Origin: Streptomyces asoensis
Lineage (GTDB): Bacteria > Actinomycetota > Actinomycetes > Streptomycetales > Streptomycetaceae
Direction: 5' to 3'
Assembly: GCF_013085465.1 (NCBI RefSeq)
Contig: NZ_CP049838.1
Coordinates: 7,564,001 to 7,628,000 of the forward strand
DNA length: 64,000 nt
Shown: piece after piece, positions 25,841-33,660 of the stretch
Layout of the letters: the number at the start of each line of letters is the position of its first letter
Numbering within the stretch: the stretch's first letter is position 1
Made by a program: the position numbers and the translations under genes
Notes under the pieces: generated by a model
The model's input: the letters and a program-made list of their open reading frames with translations, nothing else
Databases searched by the model: none
What the model was told of the DNA's origin: nothing

Positions 25841-27364
25841 GTGAGCAGCACCCTCTTCCGGACGAAGAAGGTCGAGCAGTCCATCCTCGATACCGAGGAA
25901 CCCGAGCACGCGCTCAAGAAATCCTTGTCCGCGCTGGATCTCACCGTCTTCGGCGTCGGCGTCATCATCGGCACCGGCATCTTCGTCCTGACCGGCACCG
26001 TCGCCAAGAACAACGCCGGTCCCGCCGTCGCCCTGGCCTTCGTCGCGGCCGGGGTGGCCTGCGCGCTCGCCGCGCTCTGCTACGCCGAGTTCGCCTCGAC
26101 CGTGCCGGTGGCCGGCTCGGCGTACACCTTCTCGTACGCCTCCCTGGGAGAGCTCCCCGCCTGGATCATCGGCTGGGACCTGGTCCTGGAGTTCGCGCTC
26201 GGCACGGCGGTGGTGGCCGTCGGCTGGTCCGGGTACATCGCCTCGCTGCTCGACAACGCGGGCTGGCATCTGCCGGCAGCGCTCAGCGGCAGAGAGGGAG
26301 CCGACGGCTTCGGCTTCGACATCCTCGCCGCCGCCCTCGTCCTGGTGCTGACGGTCATTCTCGTGGTCGGCACGAAGCTCTCCGCGCGGGTCACCACCGT
26401 CGTGGTCGCCATCAAGGTGACCGTCGTCCTGACCGTGATCATCGCGGGTGCCTTCTTCATCAGCGGCGACAACTACGACCCGTTCATCCCCAAGGCGCAG
26501 ACCGTCGACGCGGGCGGCGGTCTCGATGCCCCGCTCATCCAGCTGATGTTCGGCTGGGCGCCGTCCAACTTCGGCGTGATGGGCATCTTCACCGCCGCCT
26601 CCGTCGTCTTCTTCGCGTTCATCGGCTTCGACGTCGTCGCCACGGCGGCCGAGGAGACCAAGAACCCGCAGCGTGACATGCCCCGCGGCATCATCGGCTC
26701 CCTCATCATCTGCACCGTCCTGTACGTCGCCGTGTCGATCGTCGTCACCGGGATGCAGCACTACACCAAACTGTCGGTCAGCGCCCCGCTCGCCGACGCC
26801 TTCAAGGCCACCGGGCACCCCTGGTTCGCGGGCTTCATCAGCTTCGGCGCCGCCGTCGGCCTGACGACCGTCTGCATGATCCTGCTCCTCGGCCAGACCC
26901 GGGTCTTCTTCGCGATGAGCCGCGACGGACTGCTGCCGCGCTTCTTCTCCCATGTCCACCCGCGCTTCAAGACCCCGCACCGGCCGACGATCCTGCTGGG
27001 CGTCCTCATCGCGATCCTGGCCGGCTTCACCAGCCTCAGCGAACTCGCCGAGCTGGTGAACATCGGCACCCTCTTCGCCTTCGTGGTCGTCGCCATCGGC
27101 GTGATCATCCTGCGCAGGTCCCGCCCCGACCTGCCCCGCTCCTTCCGGACCCCGTGGGTGCCGTTCCTCCCGATCCTGTCGGTGTGCGCCTCGCTGTGGC
27201 TGATGCTCAACCTGCCCGCCGAGACCTGGCTGCGGTTCGGCATCTGGATGGTCGTCGGGTTCGTCGTGTACTTCCTCTACGGCCGCTCGCACAGCCTTCT
27301 CGGACGGCGCGAGGCGACATCCGCCGACGGGGCCCTCAAGCCGGGCCGCGACGACACGGTGTGA
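25841..27364 (+). CDS. APC-superfamily amino-acid permease (cationic amino acid transporter type)
   Basis: Integral membrane transporter of 507 residues with about 12-14 helices. The APC unwound-helix motif GVGVIIGTGIFVLTG and the FIGFDVVATAAEE segment of helix 6-7 are typical of the YfnA/CAT group of cationic or broad-range amino-acid permeases. GTG follows GGGAGG. Monocistronic: a dxs terminator lies upstream and a convergent-gene hairpin downstream. The substrate cannot be set from sequence. Confidence 0.88.
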   Translation: MSSTLFRTKKVEQSILDTEEPEHALKKSLSALDLTVFGVGVIIGTGIFVLTGTVAKNNAGPAVALAFVAAGVACALAALCYAEFASTVPVAGSAYTFSYASLGELPAWIIGWDLVLEFALGTAVVAVGWSGYIASLLDNAGWHLPAALSGREGADGFGFDILAAALVLVLTVILVVGTKLSARVTTVVVAIKVTVVLTVIIAGAFFISGDNYDPFIPKAQTVDAGGGLDAPLIQLMFGWAPSNFGVMGIFTAASVVFFAFIGFDVVATAAEETKNPQRDMPRGIIGSLIICTVLYVAVSIVVTGMQHYTKLSVSAPLADAFKATGHPWFAGFISFGAAVGLTTVCMILLLGQTRVFFAMSRDGLLPRFFSHVHPRFKTPHRPTILLGVLIAILAGFTSLSELAELVNIGTLFAFVVVAIGVIILRRSRPDLPRSFRTPWVPFLPILSVCASLWLMLNLPAETWLRFGIWMVVGFVVYFLYGRSHSLLGRREATSADGALKPGRDDTV

Positions 27365-27372
27365 CGGCCGGG

Positions 27373-27404
27373 AAGCCGGCCCCGTACGACCGCCCGGGGC
27401 CGGC
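27373..27404. terminator. Bidirectional terminator between permease and NYN-like gene
   Basis: AGCCGGCCCC and GGGGCCGGCT form a 10-bp perfect stem with a 12-nt loop in the 70-bp gap between two convergent genes. Confidence 0.65.
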
Positions 27405-27434
27405 TCGGGCGCCGTTCGCTTCGGTCCCGTCCGG

Positions 27435-27806
27435 TCAGTCGCGTACGGAGCGCGGGCCCGTCACGTCCGCGCCCAGCTCCGTCACCCGGCGGCGCAGCTC
27501 GCGGTCGGCCGTGACGACCAGGCGGGAGCGTCCCACGGACCCGGCCACCAGCTCGACGATACGGTCGTCCCCGCTGCCGGGCGCCGCCTCCACCCGTACG
27601 CCGGGCACCGGCTCCACCCCGCGGGCCGCGCCCTCCACGACGAGAACGATCTCCTGGGCCCCCTCGCACCCGGGCAGCCCGTCCGCGGCCAGCCGGTCGC
27701 GCAGACGCTCCGCGGCCCCGCGCCGGTCCCGCCACCACCCGTCGGGCACCGACCCGACGACATTCGCGGCGTCGACGATCACGAGCAGCGCGGCGTTGTC
27801 GTCCAT
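27435..27806 (-). CDS. NYN/PIN-like domain protein (putative RNA-acting nuclease)
   Basis: Compact 123-residue protein starting LLVIVDAANVVGS, the beta-strand plus Asp of NYN/YacP-type PIN domains, with further acidic residues in GSGDDRIVEL and VVTADRELRRR that match the expected metal-binding order. Such domains usually cut RNA. Orthologues are sometimes labelled NTP pyrophosphohydrolase, which the sequence does not support. ATG chosen at the domain start; the upstream extension of the frame has no plausible ribosome site. Convergent with the permease. Confidence 0.68.
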   Translation of the reverse strand: MDDNAALLVIVDAANVVGSVPDGWWRDRRGAAERLRDRLAADGLPGCEGAQEIVLVVEGAARGVEPVPGVRVEAAPGSGDDRIVELVAGSVGRSRLVVTADRELRRRVTELGADVTGPRSVRD

Positions 27807-27885
27807 GGGCCCAGCGTCGCACGGTCGGCCCTGCGGGTGTGACCCTCGCGCAGGAGCCGTGAAGGGTCCGTCATAAAGTGATCGG

Positions 27886-28902
27886 GTGAACGGCGACTGG
27901 CTCATACGCGGCCGCGACGGGCGGCTCGGTGTCTATCTCATGTCGGACGACGCCGTCCTGTGCCGGGCGGAACGAACCCCGGGCGGGCCCTGGGAGGCCC
28001 CACGCAGGGTGGGCGGCGACCAGAAGGTGCATCCGGCCCTGGCCGTCGGCCAGGGCGCCGACGGCTACGCCCACCTGGCCTCCTGGTGGACGACGCTGAA
28101 GGGGGTGACGGGCATGGTGCACTCCGTGCACTTCCGGCCGCTGCTCGCCGCCCTGGACTGGGCGCCCCTCGGCCATCCCGACAAGAAGGGCGACCGCACC
28201 GGCACGCCCGCCGTCGCGGTGGACACCCAGGGACGCGCGCATGTCTTCGTCCGCGGCATCGGCACGGGACTGCGCATGATCGCCCAGAAGGAGAAGGGCG
28301 GCTGGGACCCGTGGCGCGACCTGAAGGGGCAGGGCCTTGAGGGGGCACCGGTCGCGGTGACGGGGGAGTCCGGCTGCGTCCAGGCGTACGCGGCCGTCTC
28401 CGGTGGGATCCTGCACTGGCGCCAGGAGGCGCCGGGCACCCAGCCGGTGCTCCAGGAGCCCCTCAAGGCACCGGTCAGGACCGGCACCCTCCGGGCGCTG
28501 GCCACCTCCCCGGAGCACACCACCCTCTTCTACACCGACGACTCCGGTGATGTGTGCGCGTGGCGTCCCGGCACCGAGCCCGTCTCCGTGCTCGCCGCCG
28601 CCGGCCCCGGTCCGGTCGCCGCGATCCGCACCGAACTCGACGGTCACGACTGCACGTTGCTCGCCCAGCGCTCCGCGAGCGGCCGGGTCGCCTTCGCGGC
28701 GTATCCGACCGAACGGGAGTCGGCGGGCGCCTGGTGGGCCGAGTCGGGCCCCCAACTGCCCGCCGACGCCGTGGTGGCGCTCGCCAAGGACCACGAGGAC
28801 CGGGTGGTCGCGGCGGCTCTGTCCCCGTCGACCGGCCTGCTCCAGCTCACCCGCCGCAAGGACGAGCCCGGCCTGGCCCTGATGGCCTGGCGGACGGTCT
28901 GA
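27886..28902 (+). CDS. Protein of unknown function, beta-propeller-like repeats
   Basis: 338 residues with no signal peptide or membrane segment. It contains recurring units ending in Trp-rich strands (DGRLGVYL, DGYAHLASWW, QGRAHVFVRG, HTTLFYTDDSGDVCAWR) spaced about 45-50 residues, as in five- to seven-bladed lectin-like propellers. I do not recognise a named family. There is no Shine-Dalgarno; TAAAGT ends 6 nt before the GTG, so the mRNA may be leaderless. Divergent from the NYN-like gene and convergent with fadB. Confidence 0.7.
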   Translation: MNGDWLIRGRDGRLGVYLMSDDAVLCRAERTPGGPWEAPRRVGGDQKVHPALAVGQGADGYAHLASWWTTLKGVTGMVHSVHFRPLLAALDWAPLGHPDKKGDRTGTPAVAVDTQGRAHVFVRGIGTGLRMIAQKEKGGWDPWRDLKGQGLEGAPVAVTGESGCVQAYAAVSGGILHWRQEAPGTQPVLQEPLKAPVRTGTLRALATSPEHTTLFYTDDSGDVCAWRPGTEPVSVLAAAGPGPVAAIRTELDGHDCTLLAQRSASGRVAFAAYPTERESAGAWWAESGPQLPADAVVALAKDHEDRVVAAALSPSTGLLQLTRRKDEPGLALMAWRTV

Positions 28903-29042
28903 CGCGGAACAACCGGGTGACGTGCCCGCCGCGGCCGGCGGTACGCCCACCCGTATCGCCGTATCGCCGTACCGGAGGCCGAGCACGCCGAACGGAAAGC
29001 ACGGGCCGGGGCCGGACAGGACAGGACGACGGGAACGCATGA

Positions 29043-29075
29043 AAGAGGGCCTCCGCCACTGGCGGAGGCCCTCTT
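29043..29075. terminator. Bidirectional terminator between propeller-like gene and fadB
   Basis: Sixteen-base arms AAGAGGGCCTCCGCCA and complement separated by a single base. With a realistic loop this is a 14-bp stem ending in CTCTTC, usable from both sides. Confidence 0.85.
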
Positions 29076-29115
29076 CACGTCCGAAGCCGCAGGGCGGCTA
29101 CAGCGGTGACGACGG

Positions 29116-31242
29116 TTACACCGGAACCGAGGCCACGCCCGGCGCCAGGAACTTCTTGCCGTTCACGCGCTCGGAGACACCCTCGCGGTCCAGGTACGGC
29201 GTGATGCCGCCCAGGTGGAAGGGCCAGCCGGCGCCCGTGATCAGGCAGAGGTCGATGTCCTGCGCCTCGGCGACGACACCCTCGTCGAGCATGAGCCCGA
29301 TCTCCTGCGCCACCGCGTCCAGGACGCGCGCCCGCACCTGCTCCTCGGTCAGGACGGTGTCGCCCTGCTCCAGGAGCGCGGAGACCTCGGGGTCCAGCTC
29401 GGGCTTGCCGCTGTCGTAGACGTAGAAGCCGCGCTTGCCCGCCTTGACGACGGCCGCGAGGTTCGGGGAGACCGTGAAACGGTCCGGGAACGCCCGGTTG
29501 AGGGTTTCCGAGACATGCAGACCGATGGCCGGACCGACCAGCTCGAGGAGCACCAGCGGGGACATCGGCAGGCCGAGCGGTTCCACCGCCTTTTCCGCCA
29601 CCTCGACCGGGGTGCCCTCGTCGATGACGTTCTGCACCTCGCCCATGAAACGGGTGAGAATGCGGTTCACGACGAACGCCGGGGCGTCCTTGACCAGAAC
29701 CGCCGTCTTCTTCAGCTTCTTGGCGACGGCGAAGGCGGTGGCCAGCGAGGCGTCGTCGGTCTGCTCGCCCCGGACGATCTCGAGGAGCGGCAGGATCGCG
29801 ACCGGGTTGAAGAAGTGGAAGCCCACGACCCGCTCGGGGTTCTTCAGCTTCGACGCCATCTCGGAGACCGACAGCGAGGAGGTGTTCGTGGCGAAGATCG
29901 CGTGCGCCGGGGCGACCGCCTCGACCTCCGCGAACACCTGCTGCTTGACGCCGATCTCCTCGAACACGGCCTCGATGACGAAGTCCGCGTCGGCGAAGCC
30001 CTCGGCCTTGTCCAGGACACCGGTCACCAGGGCCTTGAGGCGGTTGGCCTTGTCCTGGTTGATGCGGCCCTTGCCGAGCAGCTTCTCGATCTCGGCGTGG
30101 ACGTAGCCCACACCCTTGTCGACGCGCTCCTGGTCGATGTCGGTCAGCACGACCGGCACCTCGAGACGGCGCAGGAACAGCAGCGCGAGCTGCGAGGCCA
30201 TCAGGCCCGCGCCCACGACGCCGACCTTGGTTACCGGACGCGCCAGGGACTTGTCCGGGGCGCCGGCCGGGCGCTTGCCGCGCTTCTGCACCAGGTTGAA
30301 CGCGTAGATACCGGCGCGCAGTTCGCCACCCATGATCAGGTCGGCGAGCGCGACGTCCTCGGCGTCGTAGCCCTGCTGGAGGTCGCCGTTCTTGGCGGCG
30401 GCGATGATGTCGAGGGCGCGGTAGGCGGCCGGGGCCGCGCCGTGCACCTTGCTGTCCGCGACGAACCGGCCGCGCGCGACGGCCTGGTCCCAGGCCTCAC
30501 CGCGGTCGATCACCGGGCGCTCGACCTCGACGTCGCCCTTGAGGACGTTCGCCGTCCAGATCAGCGACTGCTCCAGGAAGTCCGCGCCCTCGAAGATCGC
30601 GTCGGCGATCCCCAGGTCGAAGACCTGCTGGCCCTTGAGCTGCTTGTTCTGGTTGAGGCTGTTCTCGATGATCACCGAGACGGCCTTGTCGGCGCCGATC
30701 AGGTTCGGCAGCAGGGTGCAGCCGCCCCAGCCGGGCACCAGGCCGAGGAAGACCTCGGGCAGGGAAAACGCGGGAAGCGCCTTCGAAACGGTGCGGTACG
30801 CGCAGTGCAGACCGACCTCGACGCCGCCGCCCATCGCCGCGCCGTTGTAGTACGCGAAGGTCGGGACCGCGAGGCCCGACAGGCGCTTGAAGACCTCGTG
30901 GCCGCCCTTGCCGATGGCGAGCGCGTCCTTGTGCTCCTTGAGGAGCTCGACGCCCTTGAGGTCCGCGCCGACGGCGAAGATGAACGGCTTGCCGGTGACG
31001 CCGATACCGACGATCTCGCCGGCCGCCGCCTCCTTCTCGACCTGGTCGATCGCGGAGTCGAGGTTCGCGAGGGACTGCGGGCCGAAGGTGGTCGGCTTGG
31101 TGTGGTCGAAACCGTTGTCGAGCGTGATCAGGGCGAAGCGCCCGGCGCCGAACGGCAGGTCCAGGTGACGGACGTGCGCCTGGGTGACGACCTCGTCCGG
31201 GAACAGCTCGGCCGCGCCCTTCAGGAGTTCGGTGGTGCTCAC
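29116..31242 (-). CDS. fadB: Fatty-acid oxidation complex alpha subunit (enoyl-CoA hydratase/3-hydroxyacyl-CoA dehydrogenase)
   Basis: Bifunctional beta-oxidation enzyme, 708 residues. The N-terminal crotonase domain shows AAMGGGVEVGLHC and LPEVFLGLVPGWGG, carrying the two catalytic Glu; the dehydrogenase half begins with the dinucleotide fold KVGVVGAGLMASQ (third Gly replaced by Ala, common in actinobacteria) and contains VVGFHFFNPV with the catalytic His, then the C-terminal domain. GTG follows GGAGG and overlaps the thiolase stop by 4 bp, so FadA and FadB are co-translated as an alpha2beta2-type complex. Confidence 0.93.
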   Translation of the reverse strand: MSTTELLKGAAELFPDEVVTQAHVRHLDLPFGAGRFALITLDNGFDHTKPTTFGPQSLANLDSAIDQVEKEAAAGEIVGIGVTGKPFIFAVGADLKGVELLKEHKDALAIGKGGHEVFKRLSGLAVPTFAYYNGAAMGGGVEVGLHCAYRTVSKALPAFSLPEVFLGLVPGWGGCTLLPNLIGADKAVSVIIENSLNQNKQLKGQQVFDLGIADAIFEGADFLEQSLIWTANVLKGDVEVERPVIDRGEAWDQAVARGRFVADSKVHGAAPAAYRALDIIAAAKNGDLQQGYDAEDVALADLIMGGELRAGIYAFNLVQKRGKRPAGAPDKSLARPVTKVGVVGAGLMASQLALLFLRRLEVPVVLTDIDQERVDKGVGYVHAEIEKLLGKGRINQDKANRLKALVTGVLDKAEGFADADFVIEAVFEEIGVKQQVFAEVEAVAPAHAIFATNTSSLSVSEMASKLKNPERVVGFHFFNPVAILPLLEIVRGEQTDDASLATAFAVAKKLKKTAVLVKDAPAFVVNRILTRFMGEVQNVIDEGTPVEVAEKAVEPLGLPMSPLVLLELVGPAIGLHVSETLNRAFPDRFTVSPNLAAVVKAGKRGFYVYDSGKPELDPEVSALLEQGDTVLTEEQVRARVLDAVAQEIGLMLDEGVVAEAQDIDLCLITGAGWPFHLGGITPYLDREGVSERVNGKKFLAPGVASVPV

Positions 31243-32465
31243 TTGTCGCCTCCGGCGGACTCGAAGTGCGGGTTCTCCCAGATGACGGTGGCGCCCATGC
31301 CGAAGCCGACGCACATGGTGGTCAGGCCGTAGCGGACGTTCGGCTGCTCCTCGAACTGGCGGGCCAGCTGCGTCATCAGACGGACGCCGGAGGAGGCCAG
31401 CGGGTGACCGAAGGCGATCGCGCCGCCGTACTGGTTGACGCGCTCGTCGTCGTCCGCGATGCCGTAGTGGTCGAGGAAGGCCAGGACCTGGACGGCGAAG
31501 GCCTCGTTGACCTCGAAGAGGCCGATGTCGGAGATGGACAGACCGGCCTGGGCCAGCGCCTTCTCCGTGGCCGGGATCGGGCCGTAGCCCATGACCTCCG
31601 GCTCGACACCCGCGAACGAGTACGAGACGAGGCGCATCTTGACCGGCAGGTTGTTCTCGCGGGCGAAGTCCTCGGACGCGATGAGGGAAGCGGTTGCGCC
31701 GTCGTTCAGACCGGCCGCGTTACCGGCCGTGACCCGGCCGTGGACGCGGAACGGGGTCTTGAGACCGGAAAGGTTTTCCAGCGTCGTTCCCGGGCGCATC
31801 GGCTCGTCGGCGGTGACCAGGCCCCAGCCCGTCTCACCGGCGTCCGGGTTGGTGCGGCGGACCGAGACCGGCACCAGGTCGGCCTGGATCTTGCCGTTCG
31901 CGTAGGCCTTGGCGGCCTTCTCCTGCGAGCGCACGGCGTACTCGTCGGCGCGCTGCTTGGTGATCTGCGGGTAGCGGTCGTGCAGGTTCTCCGCGGTCAT
32001 GCCCATGAACAGGGCGGACTCGTCGACCAGCTTCTCGCTGACGAACCGCGGGTTGGGGTCCACGCCCTCGCCCATCGGGTGGCGGCCCATGTGCTCGACA
32101 CCACCGGCGATGGCGATGTCGTAGGCGCCGAAGGCGACGGAGCCGGCGACCGCGGTGACGGCCGTCAGAGCGCCCGCGCACATGCGGTCGATGGAGTAGC
32201 CGGGCACGGAGGTCGGCAGACCGGCCAGGATGCCGGCGGTACGGCCGATGGTCAGGCCCTGGTCACCGATCTGCGTGGTCGCGGCGATGGCGACCTCGTC
32301 GATCTTCTTCGGGTCGAGACCGGGGTTGCGGCGCAGCAGCTCCCGGATCGCCTTCACGACGAGGTCGTCGGCCCGGGTCTCGTGGTAGATGCCCTTCGGG
32401 CCCGCCTTGCCGAACGGGGTACGGACGCCGTCGACGAAGACGACGTCCCTGACGGTACGAGGCAC
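31239..32465 (-). CDS. fadA: Acetyl-CoA C-acyltransferase (3-ketoacyl-CoA thiolase)
   Basis: Thiolytic step of beta-oxidation, 408 residues. Nucleophilic Cys is in SIDRMCAGALTAV; C-terminal NEAFAVQ, GGAIAFGHPLASSG (His) and TMCVGFGMG (Cys) complete the active site. The GTG was selected because GGAGGAG precedes it at proper spacing; the frame continues 15 codons upstream without a site. First gene of the fadAB operon, with a readable promoter and an operator-like palindrome upstream. Confidence 0.93.
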   Translation of the reverse strand: MPRTVRDVVFVDGVRTPFGKAGPKGIYHETRADDLVVKAIRELLRRNPGLDPKKIDEVAIAATTQIGDQGLTIGRTAGILAGLPTSVPGYSIDRMCAGALTAVTAVAGSVAFGAYDIAIAGGVEHMGRHPMGEGVDPNPRFVSEKLVDESALFMGMTAENLHDRYPQITKQRADEYAVRSQEKAAKAYANGKIQADLVPVSVRRTNPDAGETGWGLVTADEPMRPGTTLENLSGLKTPFRVHGRVTAGNAAGLNDGATASLIASEDFARENNLPVKMRLVSYSFAGVEPEVMGYGPIPATEKALAQAGLSISDIGLFEVNEAFAVQVLAFLDHYGIADDDERVNQYGGAIAFGHPLASSGVRLMTQLARQFEEQPNVRYGLTTMCVGFGMGATVIWENPHFESAGGDK

Positions 32466-32513
32466 GATGGCTCTCCTCCAGGTGCGGGATGGCACTGCTG
32501 CGACACGCAAGCG

Positions 32514-32563
32514 CTGAGCGCGCGCTCAGGACCCATGCTACTTGTGGGTAACGTAGCTGCCCA
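32514..32563 (-). promoter_or_regulatory. fadAB promoter with palindromic operator
   Basis: On the minus strand TGGGCA (32558-32563) and TAGCAT (32535-32540) are spaced by 17 bp as -35 and -10. Immediately downstream, where transcription should start, is the perfect 16-bp palindrome CTGAGCGCGCGCTCAG (32514-32529). The arrangement suits repression by a TetR- or GntR-type fatty-acid regulator, which is not encoded next door. Confidence 0.6.
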
Positions 32564-32622
32564 GTCCCGGAGGGCCAAGCGGCGAACGTCACACCCGGGA
32601 CGGGGCCGAGGTCACCTCGCGC

Positions 32623-33660
32623 TCAGCCCCGCGGCGGCGCCGTCGAGCCCCGCGGTGTCAGGACGGGCGTCGGTACCGGATGCGATCCGGGACCCGACCC
32701 GGTGATCACGCCGAACAGCGTCCGCGCCGCCTCAGCGCCGAAACCGTGCACGTCATGGCTCATCGCGGAGAGCGTCGGATGAGTCAGCCGGCACAGCTGG
32801 GAGTCGTCCCAGGCGAGGAGGGAGACGTCGCCCGGCACACCGAGCCCCATCTCGGCCGCCACGGCCAGCCCGGCCACCGCCATGATGTCGTTGTCGTAAA
32901 CGATTGCCGTCGGCCGGTCCGCCGGAGCGGCGGTCAGCATCGACCGGGTCGCCCGTGCCCCCGCCTCCCCGGAGTAGTCCGTGGCGACCTGCCACGCCCC
33001 GGCCAGCCCCAGAGTCCGCGCCGCCGCGTCGAAGGCGGCGGTCCGCATCACCGTGTGCCCGAGCGCGGCCGCGCCTCCCACCCGCGCGATCCGCCGGTGC
33101 CCGAGCGCCGCGAGATAGCGCACCGCCTCCGTCACCGCCGTCGCGTCGTCGGTCCACACGGACGTCAGGCTCCCGGTCAGCGTGGGGTGCCCCACCGCGA
33201 CCACGGGCATCGCGAGCCGCTCGGCCGCCGCCACCCGGGGATCGTCGGCCCGGAAGTCGACCAGGATCGAGCCGCCGATCTGCCGCCCCCGCCACCACGA
33301 CTCCAGGAGCCCCGCCTCTTCCTCGACGGTGCGCACCAGCCTGAGCAGCAGCGAACAGGAGTGCTCGGTCAGCACGCTCTCCACCCCGGAGACGAACTCC
33401 ATGTAGAACGGTTCCAGGCCCAGCATCCGCGCCGGCCGGCAGATCGCGAGCCCCACCACGTCCACGCGCGAACTCGACAGGGAGCGTGCCGTGAGGTTCG
33501 GTTCCCAGCCCAACTCCCGCGCCGCCGCGAAGATCCGGTCCCGGGTCGCCTCCGACAGTCCCGGCTTGCGGTTGAAGGCGAGCGACACGGCACCCTTGGA
33601 CACTCCGGCGCGCGCCGCCACGTCCTTTATGGTGACGCGGGACGACGGGGAGGCTGTCAT
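32623..33660 (-). CDS. LacI-family transcriptional regulator
   Basis: Sugar-responsive repressor of 345 residues. The N-terminal HTH and hinge helix are intact (VTIKDVAARAGVSKGAVSLAFN, then LTARSLSSSRVDVVGLAI), followed by a type I periplasmic-binding-like effector domain (YDNDIMAVAGLAVA, VSLLAWDDSQLCRL). Its ATG overlaps the beta-mannosidase stop (ATGA), so it is co-transcribed with that enzyme and probably regulates it and the divergent transporter through the ACCGGT boxes. Confidence 0.92.
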   Translation of the reverse strand: MTASPSSRVTIKDVAARAGVSKGAVSLAFNRKPGLSEATRDRIFAAARELGWEPNLTARSLSSSRVDVVGLAICRPARMLGLEPFYMEFVSGVESVLTEHSCSLLLRLVRTVEEEAGLLESWWRGRQIGGSILVDFRADDPRVAAAERLAMPVVAVGHPTLTGSLTSVWTDDATAVTEAVRYLAALGHRRIARVGGAAALGHTVMRTAAFDAAARTLGLAGAWQVATDYSGEAGARATRSMLTAAPADRPTAIVYDNDIMAVAGLAVAAEMGLGVPGDVSLLAWDDSQLCRLTHPTLSAMSHDVHGFGAEAARTLFGVITGSGPGSHPVPTPVLTPRGSTAPPRG

